From positions 1-29,992 of the forward strand of contig CAZVBE010000023.1 of the NCBI GenBank assembly GCA_964625335.1: 29,992 nt of DNA, in the 5' to 3' direction. Source of the DNA: CAZGUG01 sp964625335 (GTDB lineage Bacteria; Bacillota; Clostridia; Ch29). Both the position numbers and the translations under genes were made by a program. Positions 1 to 7,599 of this stretch are shown piece by piece; the first letter of the stretch is position 1; every line of letters begins with the position of its first letter. The notes beneath the pieces were generated by a model that did no database searches, was not told the DNA's origin, and saw only the letters and a list, made by a program, of their open reading frames with translations.

Positions 1-240
1 ACTTTCACCGGTTGGATAAATAAGGTTGTAGGCTGCAACCGACGCCCCTGAGCCGGACCCACAGGACCCTTCTTCCTGGCGGTGCTTGCACCCGGCGAAG
101 GGGTGTGGCGCGCATGCTTCAGCCATGCCCTCAATCCTGCCTTCGCTGCCCACGCTTTTCGCGCCGAATGGGAAGCCTTTGTTATGTAAAGTCGCGCGCC
201 TTCTTGTTCAACATCGACAGGGCGTCGACACTAGAATGTT
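1..240. repeat. GC-rich hairpin element A
   Basis: No gene is visible here. The stretch is much richer in G and C than the adjacent AT-rich HNH gene and is full of small inverted repeats: GGTTG/CAACC at about 24-40, a compound hairpin with CCTTC/GAAGG and GGTGC/GCACC arms at about 68-101, and GCATG/CATGC near 113-129. The block GTGGCGCGCAT at about 106-116 is identical to one in element B. The position is directly downstream of the HNH gene. It could be a cassette boundary (integron attC-like), a dispersed palindromic repeat, or a decayed structured RNA. Confidence 0.45.
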
Positions 241-253
241 TCTAATTGGTTAG

Positions 254-769
254 TCAAAACAATACATCGAAATCCTTTCCCCCTATCTTTATTGTCCTTT
301 TCCCGTTAACTAAATCACCTATAATTATTCTTTCACTTGCATAATGAAACATCCTATGATGGTTTGCACAAAGAATAATAACGTTTTCAGGACTTTGTTT
401 GCCGTCTTTAGATAACATTTTTATATGGTGCGCTTCACAATAGTTATTTCCATTGTTCATCAGAAATGAATAATTACATATTTGGCATTTATATTCATAT
501 TTTAACTTAAGCAGTTTTACAATTTTTTTATATCGCTTAATCCTATTATTCCGTTCAATTACCGTCTCGTTTTTTGGCACATCAAAATCATCCAAAAAGT
601 CTTTTTCAATTTGCATATCTAAAATGTCGATATCATAAGATTTTATGCTTCCTGTATTTTCTGCAGCTTCATTTTCTTTTTTTTCTAAGAGAATTAGAGA
701 GCCATTTTTATTTAGATATAGTTCTAAAACTTCGCCCAATTCATAAGTCTTATACAATGTACTTTCCAT
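254..769 (-). CDS. HNH endonuclease
   Basis: A protein of about 171 residues whose C-terminal half is an HNH (beta-beta-alpha-metal) nuclease domain. Counting from the ATG at 769, a CxxC pair (C95, C98) and a second CxxH group (C134, H137) make the structural zinc knuckle. The EAHH motif (H114, H115), an Asn in SPENV and H142 form the HNH active site expected to cut DNA with a divalent metal. The N-terminal 70 residues are acidic and unrecognised. The in-frame GTG at 781 is possible, but the GGAGG at 775-779 sits 5 bases before ATG 769 and decides the start. That Shine-Dalgarno is formed by the Gly-Gly codons of the upstream recombinase-like gene, which overlaps it by 20 bases, so the two are translationally coupled and probably work together. 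A role in defence or in mobility is inferred from context. Confidence 0.88.
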   Translation of the reverse strand: MESTLYKTYELGEVLELYLNKNGSLILLEKKENEAAENTGSIKSYDIDILDMQIEKDFLDDFDVPKNETVIERNNRIKRYKKIVKLLKLKYEYKCQICNYSFLMNNGNNYCEAHHIKMLSKDGKQSPENVIILCANHHRMFHYASERIIIGDLVNGKRTIKIGGKDFDVLF

Positions 770-1943
770 TTTTGCCTCCACAATTCCTACATGTTATATA
801 TTTAGGCCCGTCATTATCAAATTGTACCAATATCCAATCTTCACATATTGGAGGTCTTTCCTTACCACAAAAAGGACACGTTAGATGTCCCCTTTTCTTG
901 GGTATAATCTTTTTATTTACAGTGTTGTCTGCATCAAATAATTGTATCAATCTTTGATTAATATCCTCATTCTTAAGGCTGTTACTTTGAAGTTCGATAC
1001 ATTTACGAGTTGATTTCCCCGAGAGTTTTGCAACAGTTGAAATATCTATCCCTTTGTCAAGCATTTCAAGAATTCTTCTTCCTGCAAACAAGTCCGCAGA
1101 ATGTGTCCCAATTATGTCTTTTAAAATCTTAAAGAATGCTGCATATTCAGTTTTATTCTTTCTTTCAATAGTTTTTTTAATAAATGGTTCCCCATTATGT
1201 TTAATAAATAATTTACTTTCTTGAATTGAGTATTGTTCCAAAATGTAATCTCTAATCTTTAAATATATACTAAAGAGGTAAGTTAATCTCTCATCAAGTC
1301 CCAGTTCGAAGCCGTTTACTTTGAGTACTTTCCGTTTCATATCAACATCTTCAATGTCCAAAGATATAAGAGTTAAATTACTAAGTGCAAATTTCATAAC
1401 CAGCATAATTGGTAAAACGGACACGAAACGATAGTATAATTTACCATATCTAACATTTCCATCTTCGATCTCGTTTTTAATCTTGCCTATTTCACCATAC
1501 AAGTCATTTTCGTTTAGCTTGCTTAAAAAATCTTCAATCCCACTGCACAACTTTTCGTATTGTTCATCTGAAGCACTATTCTTACTTTCAGTCTTTTTCA
1601 ATGTTGATATGATTTTGTTTGATTTGCTCACGAATTCATTTTTTAAATCTATATTGGTGAATATTTCATTCCTTATTCCATACTCGTCCGATAATGTTTT
1701 AAAAAACTGTTCTATGTATGTAATATAATTTCTTGCTGTTATTTGCCCAGTCACTTTATTCCTTGAAATGTAATACTCAAGACTTTGAATAAGATCATCA
1801 TCATTAAGACAAGCAAAGTATTCATTGTCAAATTTATCAACATCAGAAGAAATACCGTATTTCAAAAATAGGTATTCAATAAATACTTTTCTTTTGGAGT
1901 TTGTTTCTTTATCCTTATACTCATTCAAATTAAACTCTGGCAT
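750..1943 (-). CDS. tyrosine-recombinase-like protein, catalytic residues missing, C-terminal zinc ribbon
   Basis: A protein of 397 residues. The N-terminal part (about 1-130) is helical and resembles the SAM-like core-binding domain of phage integrases; residues about 165-325 follow the catalytic-domain pattern (LISLDIEDVD after the first helix, a later DKGIDISTVAKLSGKS block matching the usual G-x-dl-xxi-q-x-llGH-s region). The catalytic Arg of the GLR motif, the HxLR box (here ADLF), the LGH histidine (SGK) and the nucleophilic Tyr are all absent at the expected positions, so strand-exchange chemistry looks lost. The C-terminus is a CxxC...CxxC zinc ribbon (CPFCG, CRNCG). It starts at an ATG behind AAAGGGGTG and overlaps the HNH gene. 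Alternatives are a very divergent integrase or an unrelated DNA-binding fold; the pairing suggests a DNA-recognition partner for the nuclease. Confidence 0.65.
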   Translation of the reverse strand: MPEFNLNEYKDKETNSKRKVFIEYLFLKYGISSDVDKFDNEYFACLNDDDLIQSLEYYISRNKVTGQITARNYITYIEQFFKTLSDEYGIRNEIFTNIDLKNEFVSKSNKIISTLKKTESKNSASDEQYEKLCSGIEDFLSKLNENDLYGEIGKIKNEIEDGNVRYGKLYYRFVSVLPIMLVMKFALSNLTLISLDIEDVDMKRKVLKVNGFELGLDERLTYLFSIYLKIRDYILEQYSIQESKLFIKHNGEPFIKKTIERKNKTEYAAFFKILKDIIGTHSADLFAGRRILEMLDKGIDISTVAKLSGKSTRKCIELQSNSLKNEDINQRLIQLFDADNTVNKKIIPKKRGHLTCPFCGKERPPICEDWILVQFDNDGPKYITCRNCGGKNGKYIV

Positions 1944-1989
1944 TTAAACACCCCTTTCCAATCACTTTCTGTCAAATAACAATTCTACC

Positions 1990-2172
1990 CGTACCTGCCT
2001 CCGCCGCAGGACGCGGCGGTCAAGCGCGCGATTTTATATAACGTGGCGCGCATTGTCGACGTCTGCGGCCATTAATCGCAACGCGGATTTATGGCCGCAG
2101 ATGTAGGTTGGAGCGCCGCAGACCCGGAAACCCCTACTTTCCGGCGCGGAGCCGACTATGCGTTGTTAATCG
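1990..2172. repeat. GC-rich hairpin element B
   Basis: The 334-base gap between the recombinase-like gene and the Qat end holds this GC-rich structured block. Perfect arms seen: CCGCCGC (2001-2007) with GCGGCGG (2013-2019) around the loop AGGAC; TCTGCGGCCAT (2062-2072) with ATGGCCGCAGA (2091-2101); CCGGAAA (2124-2130) with TTTCCGG (2138-2144). An imperfect outer stem joins GCATTGTCGAC near 2050 to GCCGACTATGC near 2151, bounded by TAAC at 2039 and GTTA near 2165. It shares TAACGTGGCGCG and the preceding small GC hairpin with element C. The outer layout recalls an integron attC site, but the conserved end boxes match only partly. Bases 2173-2277 contain nothing recognisable. Confidence 0.5.
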
Positions 2173-2277
2173 ATCGTTCCCATCACACCAGCATTAGCCA
2201 TGGATGGCGTCGTTGTCTCAGTTATTTGAGCGGTGGGTACTTATATGTTTCTGATCTGCTCTTACCCTCAGGATCTA

Positions 2278-2538
2278 TTATTCCACCTGCAGACTGATCA
2301 TCCCAAACAAGTCCAATGAAGTCATGCATCTGATAAGATCGTGACCTTCATGGTTATGAACTTCAAGAACTGTCCATTTAACTGGATGATGCGTATCGTA
2401 AGTCGTAAATACGTCTTTTGCTCCACTATATGATACGCCCTTGTCGTCGGCGCACGAATCATCATTATTTTTATAAATGTTATAAGTATATTTCAAGTAA
2501 TCGACGACTTGCTTCAGCAATACGTATCGATACTTCAT
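2278..2538 (-). CDS. small hypothetical ORF overlapping the end of qatD
   Basis: An 86-codon reading frame in another frame, overlapping the last 59 bases of qatD. No family is recognised. The translation has a balanced, soluble composition with a His-rich centre (THHPVKW, VHNHEGHD). The ATG at 2538 has only a poorly spaced AAGGG (2 bases away), so translation would have to be coupled to qatD. The four-gene Qat system does not need a fifth gene, so this may be cassette filler, a remnant, or a chance frame. Confidence 0.25.
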   Translation of the reverse strand: MKYRYVLLKQVVDYLKYTYNIYKNNDDSCADDKGVSYSGAKDVFTTYDTHHPVKWTVLEVHNHEGHDLIRCMTSLDLFGMISLQVE

Positions 2539-3220
2539 TTCCCTTTATTACAGCTAACTCATTAAGGCAATACGTTAACTTTCGTTTGAGCTGATCAACC
2601 GTCTTTATATCTGAAATAAACGGAGCATCAGATTCTAATAATAATCGGTCGCTAGGAACTTTCTGTACTATCGACCGCCCATTTGGAGAATTAAGCATGT
2701 ACTCGTTTACCGAGAAAAAACAACCAAGTTCTATGGCTCTATCGAGTTGTTTTAATGTTCCTGAATACCAATGCAAGATACAATTATTATGTTTTGTACA
2801 ATCGTATCTTTCCAAAATATCCAGTACGTTTTTATCTGACCGGACAGAATGGATTGATATAATTTTCATTGGTGATCTTTGACACCACCCGATAATTTGC
2901 GAGAAAACATCAATCTGACGCTCTTTGGAGTGATAAAACTGCTTATTGAAATCCAGGCCAATCTCACCAACAAATCTGGTTGTGCTTATATATTTTTCAA
3001 TTAAAGCGAGTTCATTGATTTTTTCAAAGACAAGCTGCGGATGTAATCCCAAAGCAACTTGGACATTGGAGAAACCACTAAGCTTTTGCTTTTCAATCTC
3101 ATACGCCTTTGGCGTTGTTGTCATTGCCAATAGATTGATTCGTTCTTCCAAGGCTGATTTGCTGAATTCAACCATGGATTGCATCAAATCTACATGGCAA
3201 TGCATATCATAAATATCCAT
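2480..3220 (-). CDS. QatD, TatD-like metal-dependent DNase of the Qat defence system
   Basis: 246 residues, full length for a TatD-family amidohydrolase-fold nuclease. The metal ligands are all visible: HxH in DMHCHVDL (H7, H9), E86 in VGEIGLDF, H124 in ISIHSVRS, H150 in LHWYSG and D198 in LLESDAPF. Housekeeping TatD proteins share these motifs. The assignment to QatD rests on its place as the last gene behind a KAP ATPase, QatB and a QueC-like protein, the published qatABCD order. It starts at an ATG 28 bases after the qatC stop with only a weak GGTGA ribosome site. In the system it is expected to be the nuclease effector; what it cuts is not settled by the sequence. Confidence 0.92.
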   Translation of the reverse strand: MDIYDMHCHVDLMQSMVEFSKSALEERINLLAMTTTPKAYEIEKQKLSGFSNVQVALGLHPQLVFEKINELALIEKYISTTRFVGEIGLDFNKQFYHSKERQIDVFSQIIGWCQRSPMKIISIHSVRSDKNVLDILERYDCTKHNNCILHWYSGTLKQLDRAIELGCFFSVNEYMLNSPNGRSIVQKVPSDRLLLESDAPFISDIKTVDQLKRKLTYCLNELAVIKGNEVSIRIAEASRRLLEIYL

Positions 3221-3248
3221 AACCAGTCACCACACAATTTGAGCTTTA

Positions 3249-4610
3249 TTATGCCTGTCTCTCGCTTTCGGTACTTTTTATTATGAAATCATCAACCTCC
3301 AACAGTCCTCTCAGGTATACATCCGATAATTCCTGCAGATAAGCGCTATCTCCAGAAAGAGGACCGCTCTTGTGTATTAGAATTTTAGTCCGTTGCGGCT
3401 GTTCCTTGATTTTTTTAATAGCAATTTGAAAGGAACGAAGTTGTACTCCTTTGCCTTTTTCATGGCTGGCAGCTATTTGTGAAACGTTGTCTATTAAGTA
3501 AGGAGTACTGTCTCCTCCTTCCCTAAATGCCTTGTTCATTGCCGCTCTACGGATGATACATGGAACACAATACCCGCAATGTTGAGGAGCAGCACCTCTC
3601 CAACGAGCTTTCTGCGGGGAAGAACATGAAACTGAATCTTGAATCACTTGCAAAAGAAATTCCTTGTTTAAACACTCGTCAGCCATTTCTCCTTTTGTTT
3701 TATTCCAATATGGATTTTGAATGGAAAACTCCATTCCTAAGCCTCGTAGCACTTGATTCCACAAATCTAAGTAAAAGGGATGTGTTGTCCGTGTGCTGTA
3801 CGAACCGATGCGCAGTTCATCCAACGGTACATTTAATGCTATCAAGCCATTTTCGGGAACTTCCAGGGTCGATACTCCCTTCATCCCACTCATGGCAAAG
3901 ATACCAAGCGCTATGAATAGAAACGACCGGCTTCTCGTTGTGTTTTCATTCCCTCCGCCTGGAATCAGGTTTTTCTCAAAAACCATCCATAAGTCGAGAT
4001 ATAGCGGAGCAAGCTCGATATATTTACCTTGGAAATGAGCTAGCAGCTTGCTTTGGGCATTTTTTGTATGCGCGTCACCCGCATGGCTTATAAGAGCGGT
4101 TTTATTATGGTTTTCCAAGTGATTGATCGTCCCGATCAAGCTATCCATTCCGCCAGAAAAAAGGGTAACTGTGTCAAATTCCGGCGGGGGAGTTTCATTT
4201 TTAGGTTTCTCCGAAAGTTCCACGTCTCTTTTTCTGAACGATATCGCCCATCTGTCTCCCGTCAGGAAATTTAGCATCCTTATAAGTAATCCTCCAAAAG
4301 GCGTCCATTTCTCAAGGTTATAAACAGATATTTCAATGGTGATTTCTCTTGTCCAGCTGTCTTGTGAGTGGAGGTTTCGGGAAATCCGTGTATCGGCAAG
4401 ATAGACTAATCCCGCGAGGCTGAGAATATCGATTCCATCTTCGGTTGGATATATACCACTCTCCTTAAGCTTTTTCATGGCATGACCTATCCCATATTGA
4501 AGGGTGCCATCATCACTCCTGAAAGGTACGGTAACCGCTATGTAATCCGCTTTGTTCGTCGATGCGATTTCTTTATGACCATAATCGCCGACAAGAAGAT
4601 ATTTATTCAT
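3249..4610 (-). CDS. QatC, QueC-like enzyme of the Qat defence system
   Basis: 453 residues, about twice the length of housekeeping QueC (preQ0 synthase). The N-terminal 140 residues are an extension not found in QueC. The PP-loop ATP pyrophosphatase motif SGGMDS lies at 152-157, and the QueC-type zinc site is C329 followed by CxxCxxC at C345, C348 and C351 (HCGYCVPC). These residues imply ATP-dependent adenylation chemistry on a carboxylate, as in QueC, although the substrate here is unlikely to be the queuosine precursor because no other queuosine genes are nearby. The ATG lies 3 bases after the qatB stop, with GGAGGA in front, so the pair is tightly coupled. This gene is the most specific marker separating Qat from other KAP-ATPase systems. 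Confidence 0.93.
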   Translation of the reverse strand: MNKYLLVGDYGHKEIASTNKADYIAVTVPFRSDDGTLQYGIGHAMKKLKESGIYPTEDGIDILSLAGLVYLADTRISRNLHSQDSWTREITIEISVYNLEKWTPFGGLLIRMLNFLTGDRWAISFRKRDVELSEKPKNETPPPEFDTVTLFSGGMDSLIGTINHLENHNKTALISHAGDAHTKNAQSKLLAHFQGKYIELAPLYLDLWMVFEKNLIPGGGNENTTRSRSFLFIALGIFAMSGMKGVSTLEVPENGLIALNVPLDELRIGSYSTRTTHPFYLDLWNQVLRGLGMEFSIQNPYWNKTKGEMADECLNKEFLLQVIQDSVSCSSPQKARWRGAAPQHCGYCVPCIIRRAAMNKAFREGGDSTPYLIDNVSQIAASHEKGKGVQLRSFQIAIKKIKEQPQRTKILIHKSGPLSGDSAYLQELSDVYLRGLLEVDDFIIKSTESERQA

Positions 4611-4613
4611 GCG

Positions 4614-5429
4614 CTATTCCTCCAGTTCTGATAAAATATCATAAGCTGTGCGATAGATTGAATCAACTATGACTTTTGTTTGCGATGTATCTATGGAACG
4701 GATATCTATATTCAACTTGGAAACCGAATCCGAAACCGCCCCCTTTATATAGTCCTTTAGTTGCCCCTGAAGGCTCTCGACTTTAGCTACATCATCGGGC
4801 AAGGCGAATAATTTGTTCCCGATGTCATTTACAAGCCTTTCCTCGATAACATTAGCCATATAGATTTCCGTAAAAGCGAGAAACTCGGGAGGGGTGAGAG
4901 ATTCAATCGGCTTGTCCTCCCAATCAGGCAATGTGGAAAGCGCTTCGATATAAGAATTTCTGGCAATTCCTTCATCAGTGCTCCCGCCGTCAGGACAAAC
5001 AAAGTCCATTATACGGAGCAAAACATCAGACGCGCTTTTTCCAATAATATCACCAAGCTTATAATCTCTGCTTGTTTCCGCTACGCCGCGACTTACGAAA
5101 CTGCTGAATACGGAAACCAAACGGGCAGTGCTGTTTCTTGCCGAACCCAACCGGGTAGTCGCATTTTGCGATCCCCCTAATGAGTGCCGAATGTAATTAG
5201 ATGTAGCCCTATGTAAATTTCTGCCTCCACTGCCACCGCTATTTACATATCGCGTAAAATTACTGCGAGGAACTGAAAAGCGTTTGGGGTCAGCCGGCTG
5301 AGGCTGTTCCGGTTGGGGCTGCGCTGGCTGAGGTTGCCCTGGCTGTTGATCGCCATCATTATCACCCAACCAGGAAGGTACCAGCGGCGTATTGCCGTTT
5401 TGTCCACGGTTACTTGTTGATGTTCCCAT
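4614..5429 (-). CDS. QatB, Qat system partner protein
   Basis: 271 residues. The first 75 are low complexity: Asn/Gly-rich, then a PQPAQPQPEQPQP tract, then a Gly/Ser-rich linker. A folded, mostly helical region of about 180 residues follows, ending in LSELEE. No catalytic motif is evident, as expected for QatB, whose biochemical role is unclear; a protein-protein bridging role is an inference from the Pro/Gln repeats. The ATG is 10 bases after the qatA stop, preceded by GAGGG. A second start at 5443 in another frame overlaps but gives only a short frame, so it is not used. Identification rests on position between the KAP ATPase and the QueC-like gene plus the low-complexity N-terminus. Confidence 0.85.
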   Translation of the reverse strand: MGTSTSNRGQNGNTPLVPSWLGDNDGDQQPGQPQPAQPQPEQPQPADPKRFSVPRSNFTRYVNSGGSGGRNLHRATSNYIRHSLGGSQNATTRLGSARNSTARLVSVFSSFVSRGVAETSRDYKLGDIIGKSASDVLLRIMDFVCPDGGSTDEGIARNSYIEALSTLPDWEDKPIESLTPPEFLAFTEIYMANVIEERLVNDIGNKLFALPDDVAKVESLQGQLKDYIKGAVSDSVSKLNIDIRSIDTSQTKVIVDSIYRTAYDILSELEE

Positions 5430-5439
5430 TTTTCATCCC

Positions 5440-7380
5440 TCACTTCCGAGTATTATTCAAAGCTGCCTTCACCAAGCCATCACCTTCTTTTGACAGGCTT
5501 TCATAATACTTGCTTAAACGTGATTTCGGATTTTCGGCGGTTATGCATTTATCCCATCCGCTGCAAATCCAAACTCCAACTCTCTTACAATCAAACGTTT
5601 CAATTAATGCAATTAAGGATGGCTCTAAATCGCTATGCTCTGAAACAAGCGCCTTAATGCCTTCAATACCTTTCGGCATCATAGCAATATCGCCATTCTT
5701 AAGAATCTTTGATGATAGGACCTCAAAGACTTTCCTTGCATCTGCAGGAGACAATGCCTTAATCTCGTCATTGGCACTAGCTATATTCATTGTGCCGCCC
5801 ATGAGTTTACTGATGAGAATCCGTAACTGATCAGATTTAACCTGATCAAAGAAAAAGTCTTCTTTTTCTTTACTGGCGAAAAAGTATGGACGTAAGTCAA
5901 TTTCACCCAATAAAGGTTCACTGGAAACCCATGAGGTAAAATCCTTATTATTTTCCCATGGTTCTAAGTCTTTGTTTTTTTCAGGTTTTTGCACCACATC
6001 CAGAGTTTTCATTTTTTCTGATTTTGGTTTTTCCGTATCCTCAGCCGATGTTTCCGCTTCTTTAGTAGGTTCCAGGAGCTGTGTTTCAAAGGCGTGAAGT
6101 AAATCACATTTTCCGTTATCATCTGTTAAAGCGGCTATTTTTTTATATTCGTCTACGAAGAAATATTCCGCGAGCATCATTTTAGCCAAAATGGGGATTT
6201 GAATAGAATCTCCAAAACCTCTTGCTTCAGCAATTTTATCCCGCAACAGCAACATGTTGATAAACCGCTTGATTTTTCGCGGATTACCCTGGGTGTTCTT
6301 CGCCAATATATCTGCTATCTGATTCGATACGGTTATTTCATTTGATACTGATGTATATTTATCTCCAAGAACTTCCTTTAGCTGTTCAATTGTGAAGCCT
6401 AAATTCTCCCACGGCTTCTTCATTTTATCAATCGCGACCGTCAATAGCTTATTAAACTCAGCGCCATCCTCTTTTAAACATGACCCTATCAGAAGTAGAG
6501 TCATGTACATTCCGGATTCAATTTCGCCTAATGCGGGGATGCAGAACGGCACTTGAATCAATTTTTCTAAATATCTCTTAGAGTATTCAAACCCTGCCCG
6601 GATGTCACCGTCATCAGGTAGATCAGGGAAGTGATTGCGTACTGCATACTCAATCATAGCTTCATCTGCGGCTATAACGAAGGCTGTGGACTTAGAGAAC
6701 ATAAATAGACGAACAGCCTCCAACGTCTCAATTGTAACCTTGGGCAAACATCTGTCTAAATCATCTATGAGCACGACAAGCTTTTTAACCTTTGATTCTT
6801 CCAGAAGTTCTTCAAAAGACTTTTGAAATTCCGAGAATTCCTTTGCCAGAGAATTATCTTCAAACAATTTGGCGTCTGTAAGATATTGGCCCACACTTTC
6901 AATGGCGGTCGTCACTTTTTCTTTATCGGTTACTGAACCTTTTAGATTATCCATTAAGTTGCTTAATAAGCCAATGGGAGGAATACCCGTAGCGGCAGAA
7001 AAGGCCACGCTACCCGCCGTTTTTGCTACACTGAGCCAATTAATATTCTTCCAGAGTTTTTTCAATATGTCCTTTGTTTCTTCAGAGGGTTTTCGCTTTT
7101 CTGCCAATTCCGAAATAATCCCGCTCATCAAAGCGATCTTAGCGTCTTCGAATCCTTGATGCTTCCAGCCGTTGAAGCGAATACACTCTATACCATCTTT
7201 TTGTCCTGAGAGCTCATCCTCAACCATTGCTAAGATGCTCGATTTCCCAGCTCCCCAATCCCCATGAACCCCAATAGAAATAGGACGGTCGTCACACTCT
7301 TTTATAAGCTCGGCAACTGTCTTTGCGATGGCGAGATTGTTTAGCATATCAATTTTGGTCTCATTATCTGACAGAATCAT
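5440..7380 (-). CDS. QatA, KAP-family P-loop NTPase of the Qat defence system
   Basis: 646 residues. Walker A is GVHGDWGAGKSS at 37-48, Walker B LVVLIDDLDR at 201-210, with a following FVIAADE strand (234-240), the signature of KAP NTPases (PF07693). Residues 115-146, between the Walker boxes, form the moderately hydrophobic insert that in this family can be membrane-associated. A Lys/Glu-rich linker at about 440-480 separates the ATPase from a C-terminal helical region. It is first in a four-gene operon with gaps of 10, 3 and 28 bases. The ATG follows GGGGGT. An extended -10 promoter lies about 90 bases upstream. Expected role: the ATP-driven sensor or scaffold of the Qat anti-phage system. 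Confidence 0.93.
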   Translation of the reverse strand: MILSDNETKIDMLNNLAIAKTVAELIKECDDRPISIGVHGDWGAGKSSILAMVEDELSGQKDGIECIRFNGWKHQGFEDAKIALMSGIISELAEKRKPSEETKDILKKLWKNINWLSVAKTAGSVAFSAATGIPPIGLLSNLMDNLKGSVTDKEKVTTAIESVGQYLTDAKLFEDNSLAKEFSEFQKSFEELLEESKVKKLVVLIDDLDRCLPKVTIETLEAVRLFMFSKSTAFVIAADEAMIEYAVRNHFPDLPDDGDIRAGFEYSKRYLEKLIQVPFCIPALGEIESGMYMTLLLIGSCLKEDGAEFNKLLTVAIDKMKKPWENLGFTIEQLKEVLGDKYTSVSNEITVSNQIADILAKNTQGNPRKIKRFINMLLLRDKIAEARGFGDSIQIPILAKMMLAEYFFVDEYKKIAALTDDNGKCDLLHAFETQLLEPTKEAETSAEDTEKPKSEKMKTLDVVQKPEKNKDLEPWENNKDFTSWVSSEPLLGEIDLRPYFFASKEKEDFFFDQVKSDQLRILISKLMGGTMNIASANDEIKALSPADARKVFEVLSSKILKNGDIAMMPKGIEGIKALVSEHSDLEPSLIALIETFDCKRVGVWICSGWDKCITAENPKSRLSKYYESLSKEGDGLVKAALNNTRK

Positions 7381-7467
7381 ACCGATACCCCCATGTGCCC
7401 ATTATAAATCTCTCTATATAATCACTAAAGGTAATAATCAATGCCGCACGTTAAATAAAATTTCTAC

Positions 7468-7473
7468 ATTATA
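7468..7473 (-). promoter_or_regulatory. candidate extended -10 promoter for the qat operon
   Basis: On the minus strand TATAAT is preceded by TGG, giving the extended -10 form TGnTATAAT. The -35 region 17 bases further upstream (TTAGTA) is poor, as is usual for extended -10 promoters. A 5' leader of about 80 bases would precede qatA. Confidence 0.45.
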
Positions 7474-7479
7474 CCATAT

Positions 7480-7596
7480 CTATAGCATTTTACTAAAATA
7501 TTGACCCATATGATGATTCTTTAAGCCTTCTCTATATGCAACAACATTTCCTATATCCCATTCTACTGATTGTCTTAGCTCAAATAATTCTTCCAC
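7480..7596 (-). CDS. 38-codon ORF between element C and qatA
   Basis: A short minus-strand frame opening with GTG at 7596, 6 bases or so behind GGGGA, and closing with TAG at 7480. It starts immediately next to the large hairpin of element C and ends just before the qat promoter. The peptide (begins VEELFELRQSVEWDIG, ends MGQYFSKML) looks protein-like, amphipathic and charged, but no family is recognised. It could be the surviving C-terminus of a gene truncated when the island assembled, or a small leader or antitoxin-like protein of the cassette. Confidence 0.3.
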   Translation of the reverse strand: MEELFELRQSVEWDIGNVVAYREGLKNHHMGQYFSKML

Positions 7597-7599
7597 TCG

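Noticed and set aside
574..957. 127-codon plus-strand frame opposite the HNH and recombinase-like genes
   Set aside because: It is antisense to two well supported overlapping genes, has no family match and a hydrophobic, Phe/Leu-rich translation typical of complementary strands.
1990..2172. Firm assignment of element B as an integron attC site
   Set aside because: End boxes match RYYYAAC/GTTRRRY only in part and no integron integrase is in the window; kept only as a hypothesis.
2091..2297. 68-codon plus-strand frame inside element B
   Set aside because: It lies across hairpin arms, has no ribosome site and its sequence is explained by palindromic DNA.
3249..4610. Housekeeping queuosine biosynthesis gene queC
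   Set aside because: Twice the usual length, with no queD, queE or queF nearby, and embedded in the KAP-QatB-TatD arrangement.
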